From an uncultured Bacteroidales bacterium (GTDB lineage Bacteria; Bacteroidota; Bacteroidia; Bacteroidales; F082), in NCBI GenBank assembly GCA_946184615.1, contig CAMHFN010000002.1, forward strand, positions 80,216-144,215: DNA of 64,000 bases, given 5' to 3'. This document shows, in pieces, positions 1 through 8,291 of this stretch. The first letter of the stretch is position 1. Every line of letters begins with the position of its first letter. The notes under the pieces are model-generated. The model did no database searches and had not been told where the DNA came from. It was given only the letters and a program-made list of their open reading frames with translations. The position numbers were made by a program, and so were the translations under genes.

Positions 1-386
1 ATCTCTTGAATGACAGAATCCACTGCGCTTCTGACGACTTGCACCTCAAAGGGACTATCTTTTTGGGGCTTTGAATGATGAGGAACTGGACGTTTTACGA
101 TGGTATCAGAAATGGTGGAAAGGGTATCGGCGAATAGCGTATCGGAGGGGGGAGCAAAGGGAAGGGGAGTGGTTGAAAGGCTATCGGTAGGGTAAGGGAT
201 GGTATCTTCCGCAGGGAGGATCGGAATTACTGGAACGAGCTGGAGGGTGTCGATTTGCGGTTCTTGGACGGGAGGTTGCTCTTCTACTTTTGCAACGGTT
301 TTGCAGGCATTGACGATGAAAATCAGCACAAACGACAAAAAAAGTGCCGTCTTATAAGAATAATTATGTGCAGTTTTCCGTTTCAA
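1..386 (-). CDS. Start of an LptD/OstA-like outer-membrane LPS assembly protein (partial)
   Basis: Reading the minus strand from a TTG at 386 gives an open frame to the window edge, about 128 residues. It starts with a basic stretch, a hydrophobic segment and a lipobox-like end (IFIVNAC), then a Pro/Thr/Ser/Asp-rich low-complexity linker, then residues resembling the start of the OstA/LptD N-terminal domain (DSPFEVQVVRSAVDS). In Bacteroidales an LptD-like gene is often divergent from a cell-wall amidase, as here. The family inserts lipopolysaccharide into the outer membrane. No ATG is in frame, so the TTG start is the best available guess. The identity is inferred from a short terminal piece and from position; another proline-rich lipoprotein is possible. 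Confidence 0.45.
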   Translation of the reverse strand, partial: MKRKTAHNYSYKTALFLSFVLIFIVNACKTVAKVEEQPPVQEPQIDTLQLVPVIPILPAEDTIPYPTDSLSTTPLPFAPPSDTLFADTLSTISDTIVKRPVPHHSKPQKDSPFEVQVVRSAVDSVIQE

Positions 387-429
387 CTGTGAAAAATCGT
401 TTATTTTTGTGCCAAAAATAAGAAATTAG

Positions 430-1554
430 ATGATGTCTCAACGAAACATTTTGAAATTTGGTATTCTTTTGGTGGCTTTTCTCCTCCCTTTGATGCTTCA
501 TGCCCAGCGTGGCGAGAAAATCAGCACGGTGGTGATTGATGCGGGTCACGGTGGAAAAGACACAGGTGCTTTGGGCGCCATCAGCAAAGAGAAAGACATT
601 GCCCTCACAGTGGCTTTGTTGACGGGTAGCTACATCAAAAAGAACTGTCCCGATGTAAAGGTGGTCTACACTCGTGAGCGTGACGTGTTTGTCACCTTGA
701 ACGAGCGTGCTGCCATTGCCAACCGCAACAATGCTGATGTGTTTATCTCCATCCATTGCAACTCGGCAGGAAGCAAAGGGGCCTCTGCAACGGGTGCCGA
801 GACTTTTGTGCTGGGTGAACATAAAAACGCTGCCAACCTGGAGGTGGCAAAAAAGGAAAACTCGGCCATTCTCTATGAGGAAGACGCTGATGAGCAATAC
901 GGCAATTTTGACCTGAACAGTCCCGAGGCTTACATCGCCCTTTCCTTGTTCCAGCAGGAATACTTGAGCCAGAGTCTCCAGTTGGCTGCTAACGTTCAGG
1001 AGCAGTTCACGAAACGTGTGGGACGTAAAGACCGTGGGGTGCAACAGGCAGGATTCCTCGTGTTGTGGAAGACAGCCATGCCGAGCATTCTTATCGAGTT
1101 GGGTTTTATCAGCAATGCCAAGGAGGAACGCTTCCTGGCTTCGGAGGATGGACAGACCTACATGGCTTCGGCCATCTACAGGGCGTTCCGCGACTTCAAG
1201 GCAACTTATGAAGGGGAAAACAAAATCGAAGCTAAGCCTGAGACCAAGCCTCAGACGACAACGCCGAGTGAAAAACCTGCTGAAAAAAACCAAGTCAGCT
1301 TCAAAGTGCAGTTTGCCACCCGTGATACCCAGGTGCCCGTTAGTGACAAAACGTTCGCCAAGGTGCCTGAGGTGGGGGTGTACTTCTACAATGGTGCCTA
1401 TCGTTACACTTCAGGCGATTTCAAAACCAAAAATGAGGCCATTAACCGTCAAGCCGAGATCCGAAAACTGGGGTATAGCGATGCCTTTGTGGTGGCCTTC
1501 ATCAATGGAGAACGAGCCACCCTTAAAGAAGCAGAAGAAGCCTTGAATAATTGA
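430..1554 (+). CDS. N-acetylmuramoyl-L-alanine amidase with C-terminal SPOR-like domain
   Basis: This 374-residue protein has a signal peptide ending near HAQ and an Amidase_3 zinc domain that cleaves the peptide from MurNAc in peptidoglycan. The zinc-site motifs are visible: VVIDAGHGGKDTG near residue 34, SIHCNSA near 105 and the late catalytic ILIELGFISN near 219. After a Pro/Thr/Lys linker (about 256-290) the last 80 residues resemble a SPOR or septal-binding domain (KVQFATRD, then an R-x-x-GYSDAFVVAF pattern). It should act in the periplasm during cell separation. A -7 element TATTTTTG lies at 402-409. Two adjacent ATGs (430 and 433) can serve as start. The family call is firm; the SPOR assignment is an inference from pattern. 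Confidence 0.9.
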   Translation: MMSQRNILKFGILLVAFLLPLMLHAQRGEKISTVVIDAGHGGKDTGALGAISKEKDIALTVALLTGSYIKKNCPDVKVVYTRERDVFVTLNERAAIANRNNADVFISIHCNSAGSKGASATGAETFVLGEHKNAANLEVAKKENSAILYEEDADEQYGNFDLNSPEAYIALSLFQQEYLSQSLQLAANVQEQFTKRVGRKDRGVQQAGFLVLWKTAMPSILIELGFISNAKEERFLASEDGQTYMASAIYRAFRDFKATYEGENKIEAKPETKPQTTTPSEKPAEKNQVSFKVQFATRDTQVPVSDKTFAKVPEVGVYFYNGAYRYTSGDFKTKNEAINRQAEIRKLGYSDAFVVAFINGERATLKEAEEALNN

Positions 1555-1569
1555 GTTTTTTATCCCCAA

Positions 1570-1944
1570 TTAGAGTGCGGCAATCATCTCAATCTCGACG
1601 AGAGCCTTCTTGGGGAGTTCTTTTACGGCGAACGCGGCACGAGCGGGGCAGTCACCCTTGAAGTACTTGCCGTAAACAGCGTTCATGTCGCCGAAATAGC
1701 TCATGTCGGCCAGCAAGCAAGTCGATTTCACCACATTGTCGAACGTGCAGCCAGCCTCGTTCAAGATGGCTTCGAGATTTTTCATGCACTGTTCGGCCTG
1801 GGCGGTGATGCCTTCAGGCATGGTGCCGGTGGCCGGATCAATGGGAAGTTGGCCGGAGATGAAAAGCATTCCGTTGGCTGAGATGGCTTGGCTGTAAGGT
1901 CCTATGGCTCCCGGAGCCTTGGTGGTTACGATGGCTTTTTTCAT
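1570..1944 (-). CDS. ridA: RidA family 2-iminobutanoate/2-iminopropanoate deaminase
   Basis: A 124-residue RidA (YjgF/UK114) protein. RidA hydrolyses reactive enamine/imine intermediates made by PLP enzymes such as threonine dehydratase and so protects other PLP enzymes. Family signatures are GPYSQAI near the N-terminus, FISGQLPIDP, and the C-terminal CPARAAFAV...LVEIEMIA with the substrate-binding arginine. I chose the ATG at 1944 (MKKAIVTTKAPG) over an upstream in-frame ATG at 1980 because it gives the standard family start and length. It converges on the amidase gene with only about 15 bases between the stops. Confidence 0.93.
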   Translation of the reverse strand: MKKAIVTTKAPGAIGPYSQAISANGMLFISGQLPIDPATGTMPEGITAQAEQCMKNLEAILNEAGCTFDNVVKSTCLLADMSYFGDMNAVYGKYFKGDCPARAAFAVKELPKKALVEIEMIAAL

Positions 1945-2035
1945 GGTAAACGTTTTTTGTTGATGTTTTTCTGAGTGCAAAAATACATTTTATCCTGCAA
2001 AATACCTAACTTTGCAATTCAAAATCTATAACGAC

Positions 2036-2332
2036 ATGATTTTCCGTCGAATCCTCAGCATACTCACCAACCGCTATGTGATTGCCACCCTGGTCTTTGT
2101 CCTGGTCATCCTCTTTATCGATCAGTTTAACTTGAGAACCCAGATTAAACTGCACCGCGAACTGAAAGAGCAGGAGGAAGAAATCCAATATCTTCAGACA
2201 GGCATCACGCAATACAAGGACTCGTTGCGGATGGTCACCGAGGACCGAGAAGGCATGGAACGCATCGCTCGTGAGAAGTACTTCATGAAACGTGACAATG
2301 AGGTGGTTTACAAAATTGAAACCCAGGAATGA
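2036..2332 (+). CDS. FtsB/DivIC-type septum formation initiator
   Basis: A 98-residue bitopic membrane protein: a short basic cytoplasmic start (MIFRRILS), one membrane helix (VIATLVFVLVILFI), then a coiled coil (LHRELKEQEEEIQYLQTGI) and the REKYFMKRDNEVVY end typical of FtsB/DivIC. This family joins FtsL and FtsQ in the divisome. The start ATG at 2036 follows a -7 element TAACTTTG at 2006-2013 by 22 bases; an upstream TTG lies inside that element and is rejected. The stop overlaps the next start by four bases (ATGA), so it is co-transcribed with the DUF5686 gene. Confidence 0.85.
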   Translation: MIFRRILSILTNRYVIATLVFVLVILFIDQFNLRTQIKLHRELKEQEEEIQYLQTGITQYKDSLRMVTEDREGMERIAREKYFMKRDNEVVYKIETQE

Positions 2333-4701
2333 AACCGCTGCTGACTTTTCTTCTTTGCCTTCTTTCCTTAAGCCTTTTTTCGCAACAGCATACGGTCGCT
2401 GGAAAAGTCACAGACGCCCAAAACCGTCAGCCGATTGCCTTTGTCAACATCGTTGTTAATGAGGGACAATATGGTGGGATGAGCGACATCAACGGAAGAT
2501 ACGAAATCAGCGCTGATGAGCCAATCCAGTCGTTGAAATTCTCTTGTTTGGGCTATGAAACCCTCGAAAAGACGGTGGAATCCAGCCGTTTGAACGTAGC
2601 GCTTGTCCCCAAGGCTTTTCAGCTGGGCGAGGTGACCGTCGAAGCAGGGGAGAACCCCGCCCACCGTATCATCGATAGCGTGATGGTGCACAAGAAGGAT
2701 AATAACCCGAATTCTTTGGACTCGTACCGCTACAATATTTATGATCAGATGGTGTTCACCATCGACAGCAGCGACTTCGGCAAGACCTTGGCTTCCGTAC
2801 CGGAGAGTGCGGCGATGACCTCTTTTGACAGCCTGTTGAAGAAGAGCGACTTGATGATTATGGAGACTTACTCGGAGGTGCTGTTCCGTGCTCCCGACCA
2901 TCAGCGGCAAAATGTATTGGGTACCAAGATGTCGGGATCCAAGGATGCCCAAGTGGTGTATCTAGCCAACAAGATGCAGAGCTCCAGCTTTTACGACGAA
3001 ACAGTGAGCATTGCAGGAACGGATTACGTCAACCCGATTAGTCGGAATAGCAAAAACCATTATTTCTTCACCTTGGAAACCGTGACACCGGCAGAGGGCT
3101 CGGATTCGCTGTACGTGATTTCGTTCCATCCCATGCGGGGGAGCACTTTCAGCGGCTTGCGTGGTACCATGACCATCCATTCCAACGGCTGGGCGGTGCA
3201 GAATGTGAAGGCGGAGCCTGACCAGCAAGGAGGATTGTTCCGGATTAGCATACAGCAGTTGTATCAGATCATAGAGGGACGCTGGTTTCCCAAACAGTTG
3301 AATACCAACCTGGTGTTTCCGAGCATCGCGGCGGCGGTTGATGGCATGGCCTTCCCCATGGTAGCCATTGGAAAGAGCTATATCTCGGGGGTGGTGTTGC
3401 ATCCTCATCTTCCAGAAAGTGCCTTCTCCGAAGTGGATTTGATGGTTCATGAAGAAGCAGGTTACCGCGACGATGCCTTTTGGACCCAGCATCGCATCGA
3501 CTCGTTGACGGAACGTATTTTGAATACGTACCATCTGGTGGATTCCTTGACCGAAGGCAGCGATATCTTCGATCGTGTGTTGAACGTTACCACCAAGCTG
3601 CTGGAAGAATCGGCCGTGAGCCTCGGTCCTGTTGACCTCAATTTTGGCAGCATGCTTCGGCTCTCGACGTTTCGAGGATGGTATTTTGGTCTTCATCTCT
3701 CAACGAATGACCGTTTTTCGAGGTACATCCGTATCAGTGGATTCAATGGTTTTTGGACGCGGCTTGGCGATTTCGATTATGGGTTGGAGGGCAAATGGCT
3801 TATCAACCGTCAACACCAAATGGAGTTGGGAGCCCGTTTTGCCCACAAGTCTTTGGCTATGGGAGAGTTCAGCGGCTTTGGCGAAGGCGGCAACATCTTA
3901 TCTGAAAACGAGTATCGATATACTTTTTATGAGAATGTCATGAGCCGTGGAAACAGCACCGAAGTGTTTTTCAATACCCGTCTCGCTCGTCATTTCAAGG
4001 TCTTTTTGACCGGAGGAGTTTACCGTAAAAACTACTTTCTGTCACCTTACGACAGTTTGCCGACCCAACGTTTTGCCAATGCGGAGTTGAAGTTGCGATT
4101 TGCTTATAAGGAAAAGTTCATTAGCACCCCTAAAGGGTTGCAGTCGCAAGGCACTGACTATCCGATTGTTTGGCTTTCGTACCAGCGTTCCTTCAAGGAT
4201 GTGTTGGGCGGTGGGTATGCGTTTGACCGTATTAAGTTCCAAATGGAGAAGGATTTTCAGACACATTATTGGGGCAAATCGTCTGTGTTGTTGCAGGCAG
4301 GCTATGCCTCCAAAGGCTGTCCTGTAATGGAGACATTCAATATCATGGGTTCCTACGAGCCTTTTGGATTGTATTCCCCAGGCAGTTTCGCCACCATGCG
4401 CGAGAGCGAGTTTTTCTGCGACCGTTTTGTGTCGTTGTTTCTGAGTCACGATTTCCAAGGAATGTTGTGGAGTCCCCGTTCGGTATGGTTCAAGCCTCAG
4501 CTGACCCTCTCCACTGCGATGGGATGGGGCGCGCCGACCATGACCCAGGGCTATTTTGAGAGCGGTTTTGTGGTGAAAGGATTGTTGTATACCCCACTGA
4601 CAAACATGGGGCTAGGCGTGTTTTATCGCTATGGTCCCTACGCCAATCCGAAGGTTTTTGATAATTTTGCCTTTAAATATAGCATTACCTTTGCCTTGTG
4701 A
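2329..4701 (+). CDS. DUF5686 outer-membrane protein with carboxypeptidase-regulatory-like N-terminal domain
   Basis: A 790-residue exported protein. After a signal peptide (ends near SLFSQQ) comes a CarboxypepD_reg-like beta-sandwich of about 85 residues (AGKVTDAQNRQPIAFVNIVV...). Then follows the long DUF5686 region, ending in aromatic, alternating strands and a final Phe-rich strand (FAFKYSITFAL), as in outer-membrane barrels. The family is widespread in Bacteroidota and related to TonB-dependent receptor plugs, but its exact function is not established. It overlaps ftsB at its start and the ApbE gene at its end by four bases each, indicating an operon. Confidence 0.82.
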   Translation: MKPLLTFLLCLLSLSLFSQQHTVAGKVTDAQNRQPIAFVNIVVNEGQYGGMSDINGRYEISADEPIQSLKFSCLGYETLEKTVESSRLNVALVPKAFQLGEVTVEAGENPAHRIIDSVMVHKKDNNPNSLDSYRYNIYDQMVFTIDSSDFGKTLASVPESAAMTSFDSLLKKSDLMIMETYSEVLFRAPDHQRQNVLGTKMSGSKDAQVVYLANKMQSSSFYDETVSIAGTDYVNPISRNSKNHYFFTLETVTPAEGSDSLYVISFHPMRGSTFSGLRGTMTIHSNGWAVQNVKAEPDQQGGLFRISIQQLYQIIEGRWFPKQLNTNLVFPSIAAAVDGMAFPMVAIGKSYISGVVLHPHLPESAFSEVDLMVHEEAGYRDDAFWTQHRIDSLTERILNTYHLVDSLTEGSDIFDRVLNVTTKLLEESAVSLGPVDLNFGSMLRLSTFRGWYFGLHLSTNDRFSRYIRISGFNGFWTRLGDFDYGLEGKWLINRQHQMELGARFAHKSLAMGEFSGFGEGGNILSENEYRYTFYENVMSRGNSTEVFFNTRLARHFKVFLTGGVYRKNYFLSPYDSLPTQRFANAELKLRFAYKEKFISTPKGLQSQGTDYPIVWLSYQRSFKDVLGGGYAFDRIKFQMEKDFQTHYWGKSSVLLQAGYASKGCPVMETFNIMGSYEPFGLYSPGSFATMRESEFFCDRFVSLFLSHDFQGMLWSPRSVWFKPQLTLSTAMGWGAPTMTQGYFESGFVVKGLLYTPLTNMGLGVFYRYGPYANPKVFDNFAFKYSITFAL

Positions 4702-5678
4702 AAAAAATACTGTTGATATTCATCCCCTTGTTCCTCGCTTCCTGCCTGCACCGTCCCCAAAGAATGGTCTTGGAAGGCCTAGCCCAAGGTTCCTATTATG
4801 CCATTACCTATTACGATGACCAAGCACGTAACTTCAAGCAAGGCGTGGATTCTATTTTCCATGCCATCGACCTCTCCGTCAACCTTTGGGTGGACAGTTC
4901 CGTCATCTGTAAGGTGAACCGTAACGAAGATGTAATATTGGACAATATATTTATTGATAATTTTAATATTGCTCAAAAAGCTGCTGAACTTTCTGGTGGA
5001 TATTTCGATCCCACCATCTCGCCCTTAGTGGAAGTTTGGGGCTTTAGCGCCAAGGAAAGCATGGAACTTACCTCTGTGATGATTGACAGTTTGAAGTCGC
5101 TGGTGGATTATCGGAACATCCGTATCGAGGACGGCAAGGTGGTGAAAGCCGATCCTGCCATGCGTCTCGATTTCAATGCCATTGCCCAGGGTTATACTTC
5201 CGACAGAATCGGGGCCTATCTGGAGTCGAAAGGAGTTTTGAATTACCTGGTCGATGTGGGTGGGGAGATCCTGGCCCGAGGCGGAAAGCCTGATGGTTCT
5301 CCTTGGGTGGTAGGTATTGAGAAGCCTGCGGCCAACTGGGATTCTGACCGAGTGGTGCAGCAACGAGTGGAGGTAAGGGATCAAGGCATCGTCACTTCTG
5401 GCAGTTATCGGAAATATGTAGAACGTGACGGTAAACGGTATTCGCATAGCATCGACCCCACCACAGGGTATCCGGTAGAGCATAACCTCTTGAGTGCCAC
5501 GGTCATCGCTGAAACATCCGTTTGGGCTGACGCCTTGGCCTCCATCTGTATGGTCATGGGCATGGAGCGTTCGCTTGACATCATCAACAGTTTGGAGGGC
5601 GTGGAGGCCTATTACATCTTTGTTAACGATAAGGGTGAGTTGGAGACCTTTGCTACTGAAGGCTTTCAACCTCTCTAA
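4698..5678 (+). CDS. apbE: ApbE family FAD:protein FMN transferase (lipoprotein)
   Basis: A 326-residue protein starting with GTG inside the previous stop overlap. The lipobox LASC follows a hydrophobic segment. ApbE covalently attaches FMN to threonine in flavoproteins such as RnfG/NqrC in the periplasm. Motifs seen: the GYFDPTISPLVEVWGF block, DFNAIAQGYTSD, YLVDVGGEILARG, TSGSYRKY and HSIDPTTGYP (magnesium and FAD site). Length matches the family (about 330). No flavinylated target gene is present in the window, so its substrate lies elsewhere. Confidence 0.92.
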   Translation: MKKILLIFIPLFLASCLHRPQRMVLEGLAQGSYYAITYYDDQARNFKQGVDSIFHAIDLSVNLWVDSSVICKVNRNEDVILDNIFIDNFNIAQKAAELSGGYFDPTISPLVEVWGFSAKESMELTSVMIDSLKSLVDYRNIRIEDGKVVKADPAMRLDFNAIAQGYTSDRIGAYLESKGVLNYLVDVGGEILARGGKPDGSPWVVGIEKPAANWDSDRVVQQRVEVRDQGIVTSGSYRKYVERDGKRYSHSIDPTTGYPVEHNLLSATVIAETSVWADALASICMVMGMERSLDIINSLEGVEAYYIFVNDKGELETFATEGFQPL

Positions 5679-5705
5679 ATTCTAAATTCTTAATTCTAGA
5701 TTAAC

Positions 5706-6251
5706 TTGGTCATTCTCTTCAATAAACCCTACGGCGTTTTGAGCCAATTCACTCCCGAGGCGGGTCACCGGGCCTTGGACGAGTTTGGTTTTCCTCCTGG
5801 CGTGTATGCTGCGGGCCGATTGGACCATGACAGCGAAGGTGCATTGCTGTTGACCGACGAAGGAAAGTTGATCAAGCGTTTGCTCGACCCCATGTTTGAA
5901 CATCCTCGCACCTATTTGGCCCAGGTAGACGGACAAATCACGCCCGAAGCCATTAAGCAACTCTCCAAGGGTGTTGTCATCAAGGGCTATCGCACCAAGC
6001 CCTGCAAAGCCGAACTTGTCGCACCGCCCGACCATCTTTGGGAGCGGGTGCCGCCCATTCGTTATCGAGCCAACATCCCTACCAGTTGGGTCAAGCTCAC
6101 CTTGATTGAAGGCAAGAACCGTCAGGTGCGCCATAGCACTGCTGCGGTAGGTTTTCCCACCTTGCGCTTGATTCGTGTTCAGATTGGGAACCTCTCTTTG
6201 GGCGACCTTCAGCCTGGCCAGTGGCGGGTGGTCACGGAGCGGATTATCTGA
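5706..6251 (+). CDS. RluE-like 23S rRNA pseudouridine synthase
   Basis: A 181-residue RsuA/RluE-family pseudouridine synthase with no S4 domain. Visible motifs: FNKPYGVLSQF at the N-terminus, the catalytic GRLDHDSEGALLLTDEG with its Asp, and EGKNRQVRHSTAAVGFPTLRLIR. RluE modifies U2457 of 23S rRNA in E. coli; the same substrate is likely but not proven. The only workable start is TTG at 5706, giving LVILFNKP, which matches the family start. One oddity is RHSTAAVGF where relatives usually have RRMTAAVGH. Confidence 0.88.
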   Translation: MVILFNKPYGVLSQFTPEAGHRALDEFGFPPGVYAAGRLDHDSEGALLLTDEGKLIKRLLDPMFEHPRTYLAQVDGQITPEAIKQLSKGVVIKGYRTKPCKAELVAPPDHLWERVPPIRYRANIPTSWVKLTLIEGKNRQVRHSTAAVGFPTLRLIRVQIGNLSLGDLQPGQWRVVTERII

Positions 6252-6277
6252 AGTTATTCGAGAAAAATAGCCCTAGT

Positions 6278-6955
6278 TTATCTCCAACTCTCCATGAGGG
6301 AAGGCTCCACCACCAATTGCTCCAGTTCTTCTAGAAAATCGTGTCTCGGGATGGGGTAGGCTCCGAGGCTTTTGAGGTGTGGGGTCTCCTGCTGGCAGTC
6401 GATGAGCTTGAAATCATGGGCTTTTAGGAACTGATGCAAATGATAAAATGCCACTTTGGAGGCATCGCTCACCGTGTGGAACATCGACTCACCGAAGAAG
6501 GCCTTGCCGATGGCGACGCCGTACAAGCCACCTACTAGATGGCCGTCCAAATAAGATTCAAAAGAGTGGGCAAAACCTAATTCGTGCAACTTGCAGTAGG
6601 CTTCCAACATGTCATTGGAAATCCAGGTGCCATCCTGTCCCTCGCGAGGGGTGTCGGCGCAGTGCTGCATCACCGAACGGAAGGCCGTGTCAATGCGCAC
6701 ATCGAATTTCCTTGAATTCAGCGTATGCCGTAGCGATTTGCTCACCTTCATCTCGCCAGGACGGATGATGAGCCTCGGGTCGAGGGACCACCAGAGTATA
6801 GGATCTTCCTCGCTGTACCACGGGAAGATGCCGTTGGCGTAAGCGTTGAGCAGTCGCAGTGGAGAAAGGTCGCCGCCGATGGCCAACAGTCCATCTTTTT
6901 CGGCCAATTCTGCCGAAGGGAAGGCGTAGTCGTTGTCGTTGAGGCGGAATAGCAT
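6278..6955 (-). CDS. aat: Leucyl/phenylalanyl-tRNA--protein transferase
   Basis: A 225-residue Aat. It transfers Leu or Phe from tRNA to proteins with N-terminal Arg or Lys, which directs them to ClpS/ClpAP (N-end rule). Typical motifs: GLLAIGGDLSPLRLLNAYANGIFPWY, WWSLDPR, the GTWIS block, AHSFESYLDGHLVGGLYGVAIGKAFFGESMF, and DCQQETPHLKSLGA. It lies just beyond the left boundary of the genomic island and converges on the pseudouridine synthase gene. A minus-strand terminator at 6973-6992 precedes it and probably belongs to the ancestral tRNA-Lys transcript. Confidence 0.95.
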   Translation of the reverse strand: MLFRLNDNDYAFPSAELAEKDGLLAIGGDLSPLRLLNAYANGIFPWYSEEDPILWWSLDPRLIIRPGEMKVSKSLRHTLNSRKFDVRIDTAFRSVMQHCADTPREGQDGTWISNDMLEAYCKLHELGFAHSFESYLDGHLVGGLYGVAIGKAFFGESMFHTVSDASKVAFYHLHQFLKAHDFKLIDCQQETPHLKSLGAYPIPRHDFLEELEQLVVEPSLMESWR

Positions 6956-6970
6956 AAGTCAAAAATGAAA

Positions 6971-6992
6971 AAAGCCGCTTTTAGCGGCTCTT
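6971..6992 (-). terminator. Rho-independent terminator left of the island
   Basis: On the minus strand the stem AGCCGC/GCGGCT (6973-6978 with 6984-6989) and its five-base loop are followed by a run of T. It sits directly downstream, in minus-strand sense, of the tRNA-Lys-end duplicate. It is therefore best explained as the original terminator of tRNA-Lys, separated from the tRNA by the island. Confidence 0.75.
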
Positions 6993-6997
6993 TTGCT

Positions 6998-7012
6998 GTA
7001 CTCCCGCAGGGG
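6998..7012. repeat. Left attachment-site copy (tRNA-Lys 3' end duplicate)
   Basis: The 15 bases GTACTCCCGCAGGGG are identical to 30418-30432, which form the 3' end of tRNA-Lys(CTT) plus one flanking base. The orientation is the same, and the island lies between the two copies on the 3' side of the tRNA. This is the arrangement left when a tyrosine-recombinase element integrates at a tRNA end. Confidence 0.75.
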
Positions 7013-7136
7013 ATAGACCGAAGCCGCTTCAAACCTGCAAATTTATGCAAAAATATGATTATTAATTGATTCCGAAAAATTGAAATCGGCTCATTAGGCA
7101 ACGATATGAAGGAATATGCAAGGAAAACACAAAAAT

Positions 7137-7154
7137 GTTTCAGCTATGTTTCAG
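7137..7154. repeat. Left inner arm-like repeat
   Basis: GTTTCAG occurs twice with four bases between (GTTTCAGCTATGTTTCAG). The same 18-bp unit, differing only at its central two bases (CT versus TC), occurs at 30337-30354. The two units lie just inside the two attachment-site copies. They resemble arm-type integrase sites, though this is inference. Confidence 0.55.
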
Positions 7155-7196
7155 TAAAAAAGCTGGTAAAATAGTGTTGCCAAAGCACAAGCTTTT

Positions 7197-8192
7197 TTAT
7201 TGATACTGCTCCAACGCCTGCTTCAATAGTTGCTTATGCTTGTCAACCAACTCCTGGGGTCCGAGAATAGTGATAAAAGGAGCGTATGACAACAACACTT
7301 GTTCCAGTTCGAAGTTGAGTTTCACATCAAGGGTGACATCCAGTGTGTTATCGTCAACCCAATTTCTGTGTTGGGAACTATGAAGAGGTTTGGTGTATAG
7401 GTAATGTGCAGTTTTGCCGTGAACAAGGAAGTGTATCTTCTCCACGGGTGCATTATCAAGATTGGTCACGCCTATTATATCATCGAAATAATATTTCCAA
7501 TCAATGTCTAAAGAGGTGTACGGAAGTTTTGTGGATTCAATGTTTTGGATACGGTCTAAAGCAAGATTCCAAATCTGGTCGGGATGATTTTGCTCCATAC
7601 CAAAGACAAACCATCGCCCATTGTACTGTTTCAAGAATTGGGGGTGATAGATGAAGTCTTGCGTTTCCTCATCAAAAGGCTTATATGTGATTTTCATCAC
7701 AGTGTTTTCTTGGATGGCATTGAACAGAGGCCTGATAAATGCTGTTCCTTCGACGTCCGCATTGTAATCTAACCCAAAACAAGGTTTGGCGTTAGTGTTG
7801 TAGGCCATCATGCCGATTGTTGCCAAACTGTTATCCATGCCTTTGAACTGTGGCAGACCGTCAATCGTGCCTAAAGCATCGACGGCGGATTGGATGTATT
7901 TCAGTTGCTCGTCCGTTAGCGGCTTCTTTTCAATGGAAAAGTCAAGGTCGCTGTAGCGGTAATAAACTCCTCCTTCCCAACGATAAGCCTTGATGGGTGC
8001 CGACCAGCCTTCTTCGCTTCGCATATAGGCGATGTCCATGCGGATGGTTCTCAGGCTGATTCCTTTTTCTTTGAAGCTAAGCGCTTCGTTGCATTTGTCA
8101 ATCAAGTCTTGAATTGAATACCTGCCGACCGGGTTTCTGAAGCATTTGTCAAGGACTCGGTACCTTAAAAAAGAGTCTTTTGTAATGGGCAT
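7197..8192 (-). CDS. WYL-domain transcriptional regulator of the island
   Basis: A 331-residue regulator. Residues 1-90 form a winged helix-turn-helix (YSIQDLIDKC...GISLRTIRMDIAYMR). A WYL domain follows, with ITYKPF, the FLKQYNGRWFVFGM strand-turn pattern and NLALDRI, and then a WCX-like C-terminal region. WYL proteins bind nucleotide or nucleic-acid ligands and control defence islands (BrxR, CapW) and DNA-damage genes. The start at 8192 (MPITKDSF) fits its promoter: a minus-strand -7 element TATTTTTG at 8218-8211, with a TTG 18 bases upstream that lies inside the inverted repeat at 8234-8250. The gene is divergent from 8292-8849 and probably autoregulated. The ligand is unknown. Confidence 0.88.
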   Translation of the reverse strand: MPITKDSFLRYRVLDKCFRNPVGRYSIQDLIDKCNEALSFKEKGISLRTIRMDIAYMRSEEGWSAPIKAYRWEGGVYYRYSDLDFSIEKKPLTDEQLKYIQSAVDALGTIDGLPQFKGMDNSLATIGMMAYNTNAKPCFGLDYNADVEGTAFIRPLFNAIQENTVMKITYKPFDEETQDFIYHPQFLKQYNGRWFVFGMEQNHPDQIWNLALDRIQNIESTKLPYTSLDIDWKYYFDDIIGVTNLDNAPVEKIHFLVHGKTAHYLYTKPLHSSQHRNWVDDNTLDVTLDVKLNFELEQVLLSYAPFITILGPQELVDKHKQLLKQALEQYQ

Positions 8193-8233
8193 AATTATGT
8201 GGATTTTTTGCAAAAATACAATTTATTTCATCT

Positions 8234-8250
8234 GTGCAATATGGTTGCAC
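8234..8250. promoter_or_regulatory. Operator 1: GTGCAA-N5-TTGCAC between the WYL gene and the 8292 gene
   Basis: A perfect 6-bp inverted repeat with a five-base spacer (TATGG). Its centre (8242) is 19 bases upstream of the rightward -7 element CATTTTTG (8261-8268). On the other strand its TTG is the -33 box of the WYL gene. It therefore can control both divergent promoters. Confidence 0.75.
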
Positions 8251-8291
8251 ACATAATCTTCATTTTTGCAGCTGAAAACAAAACCGAACCC

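Noticed and set aside
364..1293. Long minus-strand open frame opposite the amidase gene
   Set aside because: It has no family features and mirrors the codon pattern of the firmly identified amidase on the plus strand.
2962..3696. Minus-strand open frame of 244 codons
   Set aside because: Lies inside the DUF5686 gene and reads as low-complexity His/Arg-rich sequence typical of an antisense shadow.
7013..7196. Integrase or excisionase gene near the left island end
   Set aside because: No open frame with recombinase motifs exists here or elsewhere between the attachment copies; the stretch is noncoding apart from the arm-like repeat.
8199..8291. Upstream extension of the 8292 gene
   Set aside because: It would begin before operator 1 and its promoter, so it cannot be in the regulated transcript.
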